From contig CAILUD010000191.1 in NCBI GenBank assembly GCA_903837285.1, forward strand, positions 1 to 60,643: a stretch of DNA of 60,643 bases, written 5' to 3'. The DNA is from an uncultured Bacteroidota bacterium. GTDB lineage: Bacteria; Bacteroidota; Bacteroidia; Bacteroidales; GWA2-32-17. The translations under genes and the position numbers were made by a program. The notes under the pieces were generated by a model, which was given only the letters and a program-made list of their open reading frames with translations, did not search any database and was not told the DNA's origin. This document shows positions 10,339-19,157 of the stretch, piece after piece; positions within the stretch are counted from its first letter, which is position 1; each line of letters opens with the position of its first letter.

Positions 10339-11496
10339 TTATTTTCCTGTTTTAACAATATTCCCACTAAGTGGGTTAAACTCTAAAGAACTACATTTAC
10401 TTTTTAAAGCTTTTGTAGGTAAATTGTTTAATATACCAAACTGAGCAATGGGAAATTGTTTTTCTAAAAGAGCATTATTCCCAATTGATAAATTTATTGT
10501 TGTCATTTCTGGAATTCTATAAACTATACCTTGTTTAGAACTAGCTTTCTTAAATTTACTAATAGCAGTATCTAATTGAGATAGATTTCCGTTTCTGTTT
10601 AATTCAATTACTAATGGTAATGCTTTTGCTCCTTTTTCGGCAAATAAACCCTTATCAGGATTTAAAAAAGCTAGCACTTCTCTTTTTCCACAATTCTCTT
10701 TTGTGGGGTAATATAAGAAACGGTAATTGTATGTTCTTGTAAATGTTTTTCCAATAAAAAGAGATAAATATTCTTCTTCTTCTTTGCGAAGTTCTTTAAT
10801 TATTATGTCTGCTGATTTTAGTTCTGGCAATTTGTTATATGCGCCCGAAAGTAATTTGAATAATCTTTTTCTTAAACGCATAATATGGTGTGCAGCTTCT
10901 TTTGCCTGATCTTCAAATGATGCAGCTTCTATTGTCTTTTTTTGAGTAGGAATTCTAACCCAGCTTGTATCTACTTTAACCTGTTTCCATACTGTATCAA
11001 TTTTTTCTTTTATGTATTCATTTTGTGAAAGTGTAGTGAAAATATTATTTGGTAACGGGTGTTGGTTTGAAGTAGCATTTTTTGATAATGATGGTAAAAT
11101 GTATTCGGAAGGTTTTGTATTTATTGAAAGCAAAATTCCATTATCTGTAAGATTAATGTTTTTTATTTTTTTACTGCATTTTGGAAAAACAAAATAGTAA
11201 TTATTTGAATCTGGTTCAGCTGTTATAATCATTTCAGAATTTGAAATATAATATTCTGATTTATTATTCTGAAGTACATTTTGTATTCCCATGTATTTTT
11301 CAGCAAATTCGGCATAAGGACCTCGCATTGTTTTTATTTCAGTAACTTCAATATCAATAGCTAGTACATTATGGGGAAGTGCATAAACCATGTAATTTTT
11401 AGGGATCTTTTTTGTGTATTTAACGTTAACTACCTGAATTCCTGAACATGAAGCGAAGAATATTGTTAACGAAATAAGGTATAATAGTTTGTTCAT
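10339..11496 (-). CDS. DUF4831 family lipoprotein
   Basis: A 385-residue predicted lipoprotein. The signal ends in FFASCSG with the lipidated Cys at position 17. It matches the DUF4831 type seen in Bacteroidota, with the conserved VYALPHNVLAIDIEV near the N-terminus and TMRGPYAEFAEKYMG at about 65. The biochemical role is unknown. It is the first gene of a two-gene unit with the BatA/VWA protein, which starts directly after its stop. A promoter-like TATCTTTG lies about 40 bases upstream. The family is probably anchored in the outer or inner membrane facing the periplasm. Confidence 0.8.
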   Translation of the reverse strand: MNKLLYLISLTIFFASCSGIQVVNVKYTKKIPKNYMVYALPHNVLAIDIEVTEIKTMRGPYAEFAEKYMGIQNVLQNNKSEYYISNSEMIITAEPDSNNYYFVFPKCSKKIKNINLTDNGILLSINTKPSEYILPSLSKNATSNQHPLPNNIFTTLSQNEYIKEKIDTVWKQVKVDTSWVRIPTQKKTIEAASFEDQAKEAAHHIMRLRKRLFKLLSGAYNKLPELKSADIIIKELRKEEEEYLSLFIGKTFTRTYNYRFLYYPTKENCGKREVLAFLNPDKGLFAEKGAKALPLVIELNRNGNLSQLDTAISKFKKASSKQGIVYRIPEMTTINLSIGNNALLEKQFPIAQFGILNNLPTKALKSKCSSLEFNPLSGNIVKTGK

Positions 11497-11533
11497 CAGA
11501 AAATTAAAAATTTAGCGTTATTGTTTAATCAGG

Positions 11534-11541
11534 CAAAGATA
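11534..11541 (-). promoter_or_regulatory. Bacteroidota -7 element for the DUF4831-BatA unit
   Basis: Minus-strand TATCTTTG matches TAnnTTTG. It lies 38 bases upstream of the ATG at 11496. No TTTG is visible at the right distance for the -33 box. Confidence 0.5.
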
Positions 11542-11602
11542 AAAAGAATACTATATATATGGGTTCTTAATTTTTATTAAACCTTTACAGAATAATAAAA
11601 TA

Positions 11603-12814
11603 TTAGTAAGGCATTAAAAGATTTCCAATAAAAATTCCGAAGTAATTACCCAAAATATATCCTAAAGATCCTACCAGCATTGCAGGAACTACCATGTGAT
11701 TCCAACCTTTTGCAATTGCCATTGCTGCTGCTGTTGTTGGTCCACCTATATTGGCATTTGATGCCATTACAACTTCCTCGATTTTGAATTTAAATAATCT
11801 TCCAAATATAAGTGTGAAAATTAAATTGATTACAACTATTATGGAACAGAAAACCAATAGCCATGGCGATTTTTCTACTATCAGCGAAACCGAAGCAGGT
11901 ATACCTATAACAACGAAGAAAATTTGGATTATAAATGCTCCAATTTCCTGTGAGCCGCCTAGGTTTCCAAAGAATTTTGAAAAGAAAGAAGCCAGAAGCA
12001 TTGTGAGTGTTGTTAATATCAAATATTTATTTCCAAGTAATTCTCTGATAAACGATAAGCTAATATTAGATGATGAAATTGCAGTTGCAAAATAATTTGA
12101 AATTACTTCAGAAACCCAAACTATAGAAAGTGCCAAAGCTATTGTTAGTGCAATATCTTTTAGTGATATCTCTTTCGCTTTCCAGAAGTCAGCAGATAAA
12201 TTTCCAGTTGAATTTTCTGTAATTGTTTTTTTATTTCTGTCTTTTTTTGGAGTTAAAAATTTCATGATAAACGACATTGAAGGTAAAGCAATAAGAAGTA
12301 GAAAGTAAACTGCCATAACTAAATTGTCCGACACTACTGCAGCAGAAGCTAATTCGCCGGAAGCTTTAAAAGATTGAGCCATTGCAATAAAATTTACACT
12401 TCCTCCAACATATGAGCCGGCCATCATTGCTGCTACTTTGTAGAGTGATGGGATTAAGCTTTTTAAAACAAAAAAACCAACTATTGTTCCTACCAATGTT
12501 CCTAATGAGCTGAATAAAAATAAAACAACAAGCCTTCCGCTTTCTCTCCATATCTTTTTTATATCTGCTTTAAAAAGAAGTAAAGGAATTGCTATTGGAA
12601 CTAAAAAAGTCCAAACGTCATCGTATACTTTTGCTTCAGTAGGAATTATTTTAAAGTTTGAAAATAATGCGGCAATAACCATAGCAAGAACACAGCCTGT
12701 AATTTTCGATGCCCATTTAAATTTTTGCTCTAAGATGATACTGGTCGCAGCAATTGCCGTTATTATTGTCCATAATGCAAGAGTGTTATCTGCTCCTATA
12801 AAAGTTGTTCCCAT
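11603..12814 (-). CDS. DUF819 family integral membrane protein
   Basis: A 403-residue polytopic membrane protein with about ten hydrophobic helices, matching the DUF819 (YjcL-like) family. Recognisable family stretches are FLVPIAIPLLLFKADIKKI at about 70-88, the glycine-rich MMAGSYVGGSVNFIAMAQSF at about 130-149, and NANIGGPTTAAAMAIAKGW near the C-terminus. The two internally similar halves with small-residue hairpins suggest a transporter fold. The substrate is unknown. The gene is separated from its neighbours by about 100 bases on each side, so it is probably its own transcription unit. It sits in the inner membrane. Confidence 0.85.
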   Translation of the reverse strand: MGTTFIGADNTLALWTIITAIAATSIILEQKFKWASKITGCVLAMVIAALFSNFKIIPTEAKVYDDVWTFLVPIAIPLLLFKADIKKIWRESGRLVVLFLFSSLGTLVGTIVGFFVLKSLIPSLYKVAAMMAGSYVGGSVNFIAMAQSFKASGELASAAVVSDNLVMAVYFLLLIALPSMSFIMKFLTPKKDRNKKTITENSTGNLSADFWKAKEISLKDIALTIALALSIVWVSEVISNYFATAISSSNISLSFIRELLGNKYLILTTLTMLLASFFSKFFGNLGGSQEIGAFIIQIFFVVIGIPASVSLIVEKSPWLLVFCSIIVVINLIFTLIFGRLFKFKIEEVVMASNANIGGPTTAAAMAIAKGWNHMVVPAMLVGSLGYILGNYFGIFIGNLLMPY

Positions 12815-12917
12815 TTATAACCTGAATCTATTAAATAAAAAACGAAGTAATAAATAAATCTAGATATATAAAAATAATAGTTTGTTCAATACTTTTGGTA
12901 GTTGTAACTTTTAATAA

Positions 12918-14063
12918 TTACACCAATCCTATTTCGCGGTATATTTCAATTATTTCTTTAACTGGGGTTTCTGACAATGAAATATAAGTTATATTTTCTA
13001 TTTGATTATTTTTAATAAAATATACTATAAAATGAAATTCTTCCAATGTGTACTGAGTAGGAGGAATATTAATACATGTTGCATAAAGAACTTCAATATG
13101 GGGTAGAGAAATTATTTTTATTTCATTGTTCTTATCTTGAACAGTAATTATTGATGCCCTTTTGTTAACTTCTATTTTAATAATATCGTATTTTAATTTA
13201 AAAGGACCATAATATAATGTATGTTCAATATTATTAAAAAGACCGGGCTCGTGAGGATATTCTAAAATGCTTTTCCAGCTGATACTTCCAATTTCTTTTT
13301 TTAGGGGGTTTTGCCTTAACAATATGCATAAATTCCTGTAGGTTTTCCAGTGATATTGAATTAATTTCTCGGGTAATTCGAAGAAAACTTCTACAGCAAT
13401 AGCGAAAAACTCATTAGGAGATGTGTAGGCATATTTTCTAAAAGTTGGTTCTTTACCGTTTTTTATAGCATTTATTTCTTTTATTCCTGAATTATATATT
13501 TGCTTTACAATAAAATATTCCATCTTGAATTCAATTTTCGATTGCATCATTTCAATAACTAATGCATGTGAAAATTCATGAAGCGCAAGGTTTACTCCAT
13601 CGTGTAAATTAGCTTCGCCTTTTAATATATATTCCCATGAAAAAGAAATATAACCATTTATACTTGTTTTGCCAAGATGTTTGACTTGTTTTTCTGTATC
13701 TCTGTATGCATGAGGAAAAATAAATATTTCACTAAAACTATATAATTTTCCAAAGTCGTAACCCATATTTAATTTCGCATAACCTGCAGCAATAGTAATT
13801 CTCATTTCATCAGTAACAACTATACCCTCTTTGCCAGTAAATATAAATTTATTAATAAATTTTCTGATAATTTCGGCAAATTCTAGTTTTTGTTCTGAAT
13901 TGAGTTTGTCAAAATATTCGTATTTTGATAAATAAAAGCAAACATTATTATAATGCTTTGCACTATTTTTATTAATAGTTGGCCTATAATTTATTATTAA
14001 TAAAATAGCTATTGCACCTATAGGTATACCAAAAAAAATAATAATTGCCTCTATATTTCCCAA
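12918..14063 (-). CDS. MtfA-like zinc metallopeptidase (M90 family) with membrane anchor
   Basis: A 381-residue protein with one N-terminal membrane helix (about 5-24). An M90/MtfA-like domain follows: the family motif VVTDEMRITIAAGYA at about 82-96, the zinc site LHEFSHAL with H162, E163 and H166, and a downstream SPNEFFAIAVEVFFE segment that should give the third ligand. E. coli MtfA is soluble and involved in glucose PTS regulation; this one is membrane-anchored and about 100 residues longer, so the substrate may differ. The start is TTG at 14063 (TTG GGA AAT ATT). An in-frame stop lies two codons upstream and no ATG precedes the helix. Confidence 0.78.
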   Translation of the reverse strand: MGNIEAIIIFFGIPIGAIAILLIINYRPTINKNSAKHYNNVCFYLSKYEYFDKLNSEQKLEFAEIIRKFINKFIFTGKEGIVVTDEMRITIAAGYAKLNMGYDFGKLYSFSEIFIFPHAYRDTEKQVKHLGKTSINGYISFSWEYILKGEANLHDGVNLALHEFSHALVIEMMQSKIEFKMEYFIVKQIYNSGIKEINAIKNGKEPTFRKYAYTSPNEFFAIAVEVFFELPEKLIQYHWKTYRNLCILLRQNPLKKEIGSISWKSILEYPHEPGLFNNIEHTLYYGPFKLKYDIIKIEVNKRASIITVQDKNNEIKIISLPHIEVLYATCINIPPTQYTLEEFHFIVYFIKNNQIENITYISLSETPVKEIIEIYREIGLV

Positions 14064-14243
14064 TGTTATTATGAATTTATTAAAATTCTATTTCTTGATA
14101 CGATTAAATATAAAAACAAATAAAAAGAAAGTTTCTGAATAATTAGTAAATCTATTAATATTTCTTAAAAATTAAATCCAAACACAAAATATTGTAACTT
14201 GCGAAAAACTAAATAAAATATTCAACTTTCAAACAACCATAAT

Positions 14244-15815
14244 ATGAAACAAACTATTCTAACTATCAGTTTAATCGTTGCAATTATTTTTTCGGGGATG
14301 GCACAGAGTGTTCTTCCTATGAAAAAAGTATCTCTTTTTAAAAATTCTACTTGTCTTGTTAGCAAAGAGGGTCAGTTAAAATCAAAGAACGGAGCATTTG
14401 TTTTGCCTGTGCCAACAACTGCTCTTTATGGCACTTACTGGATAGGATCTGCAAAAGAAAATATGTTAAAATCTGTTGTTTTTAAAAGTGACACTTTAAA
14501 AACCGAATCAAAGGCAAAATTTATTGATCAGCTTATTCGTGCCAATGTTGGAAAAGATGCTGTATTGATATTACAAACAGGCGAAAAAACAGATAAAACT
14601 ATAAATGGTAAAATCTTGGCTTTTATTCCTGAATCTGGTTTAGTTAAAATTAAAGACGAAAATGGTAAAATAACTTTTATCTCTTATTTAAAAATTGAAT
14701 ATGTAACATTTGCTTCAGATAATTCTGAATATACCAACGATAGTATTGCACGCACTGCTACTTTGAAATTTGAAAAAAATGCTGATAATGTTTCTCTTCA
14801 AGAATATTATTTGCAACAGGGAATGAGCTGGATTCCTTCATATTTCTTAAAATTAATAAATGATAAAGAAGCTCGTTTAGAAATGAAAGCAACTATTGAA
14901 AATTATGCTGAAGATATTACCGATGTTGAAACAGAAGTTGTTGTTGGTTCTCCTCAACTTTATTATGGTTTAATGTTAGATCCTATTTCTTATGATTATA
15001 TGCAATCCCCAGTTTCATCAACCAGAGCGGCTTATGATAGAAATGATAATCTTCTTTTAAGTAATGCAATGCAACAACAGGTTCAGACAATTGGTGGTTA
15101 TGCTGAGTCACAAAATATACCTTCATATTTCGAAGCAAATTATGAAACCGAAGGTGAGAAGAATAATGATTTATATTATTATAATCTAGGGAAAATAACA
15201 TTACCTAAAAACTCAAAAGGTATGTTTCCTGTATTCTCTTCAGTGCTTGGTTATAAAGATATTTACAAGGCTGATATTGGCGATAAAGTAAATTTTGCTT
15301 CAACTCAATATTGTAATAATAACGAAGATTATTGTGATGTTTTTCATTCTATAGAATTAAAAAATGCAACAAATTTTCCATTTACTACTGCACCGGTAAT
15401 GGTTCTAACAGATAAAGGTCAGTTTATGGCACAGGACCAGTTGAAATATACTCCAACCGGAGCAGTTTCAATAATAAAACTTTCAAAAGCTATTGATGTT
15501 GTTATGAAAAACAATGAAGAGGAAGTCTCTAGGCTAGAAAATTTTAAAAAGATTGGAAAAACAACTTATCATAAAGTGTTATTAAAAGGTGTTATTACTA
15601 TTGAGAATTTACAACCAAAACAGGTTAATATTGATGTGGTAAAACATGTAAATGGTAGTGTAACAAATGAAGGAAACAGCAAAGTAAAAAAACAAAAAAC
15701 TTATAATTCTGTAAACGCTTATAGCGATTTAAGCTGGCAAGTTACTTTAAATGCTGGTGAGAAGAAGACTTTAACTTATGAATACGAAGTATTGTTTGCT
15801 CCGTATCCGTATTAA
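14244..15815 (+). CDS. DUF4139-type exported protein
   Basis: A 523-residue protein with a signal peptide (MKQTILTISLIVAIIFSGMAQ). The region from about 175 (LQEYYLQQGMSWIPSYFLKL) to the C-terminus resembles DUF4139 proteins, including the signature GMSWIPSY, the segment ARLEMKATIENYAEDITDVE, and a final LTYEYEVLF beta-strand. The family is widespread in bacteria and eukaryotes without an established biochemical activity, and is often found as a secreted mucoidy-inhibitor-A-like protein. It is divergently transcribed from the metallopeptidase across 180 bases. A palindromic repeat follows its stop. Confidence 0.78.
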   Translation: MKQTILTISLIVAIIFSGMAQSVLPMKKVSLFKNSTCLVSKEGQLKSKNGAFVLPVPTTALYGTYWIGSAKENMLKSVVFKSDTLKTESKAKFIDQLIRANVGKDAVLILQTGEKTDKTINGKILAFIPESGLVKIKDENGKITFISYLKIEYVTFASDNSEYTNDSIARTATLKFEKNADNVSLQEYYLQQGMSWIPSYFLKLINDKEARLEMKATIENYAEDITDVETEVVVGSPQLYYGLMLDPISYDYMQSPVSSTRAAYDRNDNLLLSNAMQQQVQTIGGYAESQNIPSYFEANYETEGEKNNDLYYYNLGKITLPKNSKGMFPVFSSVLGYKDIYKADIGDKVNFASTQYCNNNEDYCDVFHSIELKNATNFPFTTAPVMVLTDKGQFMAQDQLKYTPTGAVSIIKLSKAIDVVMKNNEEEVSRLENFKKIGKTTYHKVLLKGVITIENLQPKQVNIDVVKHVNGSVTNEGNSKVKKQKTYNSVNAYSDLSWQVTLNAGEKKTLTYEYEVLFAPYPY

Positions 15816-15842
15816 TTATTTTTTAATTCTGAACTAAGTTTT

Positions 15843-15931
15843 GTCATTCTGAACAAAGTGAAGAACTTAATCTTACGAAGTAAAATCTAGTCTGAATTAC
15901 GTACTAGATTCTTCGTTTCACTCAGAATGAC
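15843..15931. repeat. Palindromic intergenic repeat (GTCATTCTGA family)
   Basis: GTCATTCTGAACAAAGTGAA at the left pairs with TTCACTCAGAATGAC at the right, giving long imperfect arms around a TAGTCTGAATTACGTACTA centre. Elements with the arm sequence GTCATTCTGA...GAAGAA are widespread in Bacteroidota genomes. It fills the gap between the DUF4139 gene and addA and ends 21 bases before the addA start. Confidence 0.75.
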
Positions 15932-15952
15932 ATTAGGGAAAAAAATAAAATC

Positions 15953-18900
15953 TTGAATCTAAAAATCTATAAAGCTTCTGCAGGATCTGGCAAAACATTT
16001 ATGTTAGCCAGAGAATTTCTGCGTCTTGTTATATCAAATCCTTTAATATATAGAAATATTCTTGCTGTAACCTTTACTAATAAAGCTACAGAAGAAATGA
16101 AAGAAAGAATATTAAATGAATTACATTTTCTTTCTTCAAATAAAAAATCTGATCATCTTGATTTTTTAATTTCTGAATGCAAGCTTTCCGAAGAGATTGT
16201 AAGAAAAAATGCAAAACGTGCATTCAATCTAATACTTCACGATTATTCTAATTTCTCGGTTTCTACTATCGATAGCTTTTTTCAGAAAATTTTCAGAGCA
16301 TTTTTGTTTGAACTCGATATTAAATTTAATTTTGATTTGTTATTAAATGATTCCGAAGTTCTTGATGAGGCTGTAAAACAAATGGTAGAAGGCCTTGAGC
16401 CAAATCAGCCTGTTACCGACTGGCTTATGCAGCTAATTGATAACAAAATTGAAGATGGTAAAAGCTATAGAATAGAAAGTGACCTGGCTAAAAGTGGTAA
16501 AGAGATTTTTAAAGAAAGGTTTTCTGAATACCAGGAGGAGCTATTTAAGAAAATTACCGATAAACCTTTTTTAAATAAATACCGTTCAGATTTAAAAATT
16601 ATAAAAAAACAATATACAGATAAAGTAAAGCAAATAGCTAAAACGGCTGTAACTGAAATTGAAAAGCAAGGATTTGATGTTTCTGAATTTACTGGTGGTA
16701 GTCGTGGTTTTGTGAATTATTTGTATAAATTGTCAAAATTAACCGATGAGGTTAAGTTTGAAGCAATACAAGCCAGTTCTGTTGAAAAATATTTTGCATT
16801 AATTAATGGTGACGGAAAATGGTATTCGAGTTCAACAAAGAGAAAAGATGAGGTTGAGAATTTCTGCGAAAGCACATTAAAGCAATTGCTCGAAGAAGTT
16901 TTAAATTATATCGAAAATAATAAACAAGGCTTTAATTCTGCATATTTAATTCTTAAAAATCTTTATAATCTTGGCTTATTATCCGAGATAGCTAGCGAAG
17001 CAAAAACATATACCAGTAGAAATGGATATTTTCTTTTAGCCGAAATTCCAAAGTTCTTAGCAGATATTATTGGTAACGATGGTGCTTCTTTTGTTTACGA
17101 AAAATCTGGAAACAGATATAGTCATTTTATGATTGATGAGTTTCAGGATACTTCGCAATTACAATACAAAAATTTTCTACCATTAATTGAAAATAGTTTA
17201 GCTCAGGGTTATGATAATTTAATTGTGGGCGATGTTAAGCAATCTATTTATCGTTGGCGAAACAGCGACTGGCAATTGCTTTCTGGGTCGTTGCAAAATG
17301 ATTTGAAACAATTTAATCCCAAATTAATTACTCTAGGTGAAAACTACAGATCTAAGCCAAATATTATTGCTTTTAATAATTCGTTGTACACTATGTTACC
17401 AAAACTGGCATCTGGAATAATTGATAACGAAATCGAAAAACAAAGAATTATTAACTTATATGAAGGCCAGTTACAAGCCATACCTGTAAAGGAATTTCTA
17501 AATGATGGTTTTGTAAAAGTTAGTTTTTTTGAGAAAGATATTTTTTACGAAAAGGTTTATGATGAATGGCTTCCTGAAACCGTATTCAAATTATGGAATA
17601 AAGGAATAAGAGACATAGCAGTTTTGGTTAGGGAAAATAGATCTATTCCCGAAGTGTTTTCTACTTTGTTTAATTTTAAAAATGAAGATGGTGTTCATCC
17701 TTGTAATGATTTTAGAATTGTATCGGGTGAATCACTTTCTCTGACAGCTTCGGGTGTTGTTAATTTTTTAGTTTCACTTATAAGATATACTGTTAATTCT
17801 AAAGATAGAATAAATATTGGTTTATTATTAAATGAATACAATGTTTATTTAAAACAAAGTTCAGCCAATCCCGAAACATGGTTTTCTAACAATATAGAGG
17901 TTTTAATTCCAGAATTGAAAACGTCTGAATTTTTAAAATCGCTAAACCTTTCGTTTTACGAGATGGTAGAGCAGTTTATAAGTATTTTTAAATTATATTC
18001 AATAGTCGAAGAAATTCCATTTATTTTAAATTTTTTAGACTGTGTTCGCGATTTCTCTAAAAAACCAATAGCTACTATTGATAATTTTATTGATTGGTGG
18101 GGCGATAATGGTGACAAACAACTCGTTTCAATGTCTGATGAAAAGGAAGTTGTTAAAATTGTTTCTATTCACAAATCAAAGGGGATGCAGTACGAGGCCG
18201 TAGTTATTCCATTTCCCGATTGGCCAATGTTGCCTTCAAAACACCCGCCAGTATTGTGGTGTAAATCTAGTGTTGAGCCTTATAATTCTTTGCCTGTAAT
18301 ACCAGTTGTTTTTAATAAAGATATGCAACATTCGCATTTTGCTGCAGAGTATTACGAAGAAGTTATTCGTTCTGTAGCTGATAATACTAATTTGCTTTAT
18401 GTCGCAACAACTCGCGCAAAAACTGTTTTGCAAATTGCTTGCCCTATAAATAAAAAAGCTGGACAAAGCGATATTAATCAGTTAATATTTGACAGTATAA
18501 ATTCTGAAACAGAGTGTAAGATAAAAGGTAATAGCTCAAAAATTAATTCTTTTTTTAATAACGAAACTCAAGTTTTTGAAATTGGTATACTTGATGAAAT
18601 AAAAGCATTGCCAACTGAAAGTGATAAAAAGCAATCTGTTTCATCTAATTCACAATTTACTTCTTTTAATTCTGAAGTATTAGTTGCCGATAATAGTTAT
18701 GGTATAATGAGACCAGAAGCCGATGAGAAAATTAAATATGGCATATTGTTACATGAAATATTAGCATCAATTAAAACTAGTGATGAATACTTACAAGTAT
18801 TAAATAAATACTGTGTTAGAGAAAAGATTTCTTCAGAGGTACACGAGAAACTTAGTATAATGCTAACAGAACTTTTTGCTATTTCTGAAGTAGGAGAGTG

Positions 18901-19150
18901 GTTCGATTCCAAAAATGAAGTATTTACCGAAATTGGAATTGTTGTTAAAAATGCAAGTATAAAACGACCCGATCGTGTGATATTCATAAATAACAAAGTG
19001 CTTGTGATAGATTATAAAACAGGAAAAGAAGATATGCAAAAACATAAAAGTCAGGTAAGCCGTTATGTAAATCTTATTAAAGAAATGAATTACACTGATG
19101 TAGAAGGCTGGTTGTTATATACTGATTTAATGAAGGTTGAGAAGGTGTAA
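15953..19150 (+). CDS. addA: AddA/RecB-like UvrD helicase-nuclease
   Basis: A 1065-residue superfamily 1A helicase fused to a C-terminal PD-(D/E)XK nuclease, the layout of AddA/RecB subunits that resect double-strand breaks for recombination. Walker A is ASAGSGKT at residues 8-15. The Walker B / Q-motif region is MIDEFQDTSQLQYK. Other motifs are VGDVKQSIYRWR, ENYRS, SIHKSKGMQYEAVV and LLYVATTRAK. The nuclease motif is PDRVIFINNKVLVIDYKTG with D1007, D1020 and K1022, then QVSRY. The start is TTG at 15953. It gives MNLKIYKASAGSGKT, the normal family N-terminus, and no ATG is available upstream. The expected AddB-like partner is not adjacent. It converges with the SecD-like gene, 7 bases apart. 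Confidence 0.88.
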   Translation: MNLKIYKASAGSGKTFMLAREFLRLVISNPLIYRNILAVTFTNKATEEMKERILNELHFLSSNKKSDHLDFLISECKLSEEIVRKNAKRAFNLILHDYSNFSVSTIDSFFQKIFRAFLFELDIKFNFDLLLNDSEVLDEAVKQMVEGLEPNQPVTDWLMQLIDNKIEDGKSYRIESDLAKSGKEIFKERFSEYQEELFKKITDKPFLNKYRSDLKIIKKQYTDKVKQIAKTAVTEIEKQGFDVSEFTGGSRGFVNYLYKLSKLTDEVKFEAIQASSVEKYFALINGDGKWYSSSTKRKDEVENFCESTLKQLLEEVLNYIENNKQGFNSAYLILKNLYNLGLLSEIASEAKTYTSRNGYFLLAEIPKFLADIIGNDGASFVYEKSGNRYSHFMIDEFQDTSQLQYKNFLPLIENSLAQGYDNLIVGDVKQSIYRWRNSDWQLLSGSLQNDLKQFNPKLITLGENYRSKPNIIAFNNSLYTMLPKLASGIIDNEIEKQRIINLYEGQLQAIPVKEFLNDGFVKVSFFEKDIFYEKVYDEWLPETVFKLWNKGIRDIAVLVRENRSIPEVFSTLFNFKNEDGVHPCNDFRIVSGESLSLTASGVVNFLVSLIRYTVNSKDRINIGLLLNEYNVYLKQSSANPETWFSNNIEVLIPELKTSEFLKSLNLSFYEMVEQFISIFKLYSIVEEIPFILNFLDCVRDFSKKPIATIDNFIDWWGDNGDKQLVSMSDEKEVVKIVSIHKSKGMQYEAVVIPFPDWPMLPSKHPPVLWCKSSVEPYNSLPVIPVVFNKDMQHSHFAAEYYEEVIRSVADNTNLLYVATTRAKTVLQIACPINKKAGQSDINQLIFDSINSETECKIKGNSSKINSFFNNETQVFEIGILDEIKALPTESDKKQSVSSNSQFTSFNSEVLVADNSYGIMRPEADEKIKYGILLHEILASIKTSDEYLQVLNKYCVREKISSEVHEKLSIMLTELFAISEVGEWFDSKNEVFTEIGIVVKNASIKRPDRVIFINNKVLVIDYKTGKEDMQKHKSQVSRYVNLIKEMNYTDVEGWLLYTDLMKVEKV

Positions 19151-19157
19151 TTTAAAA

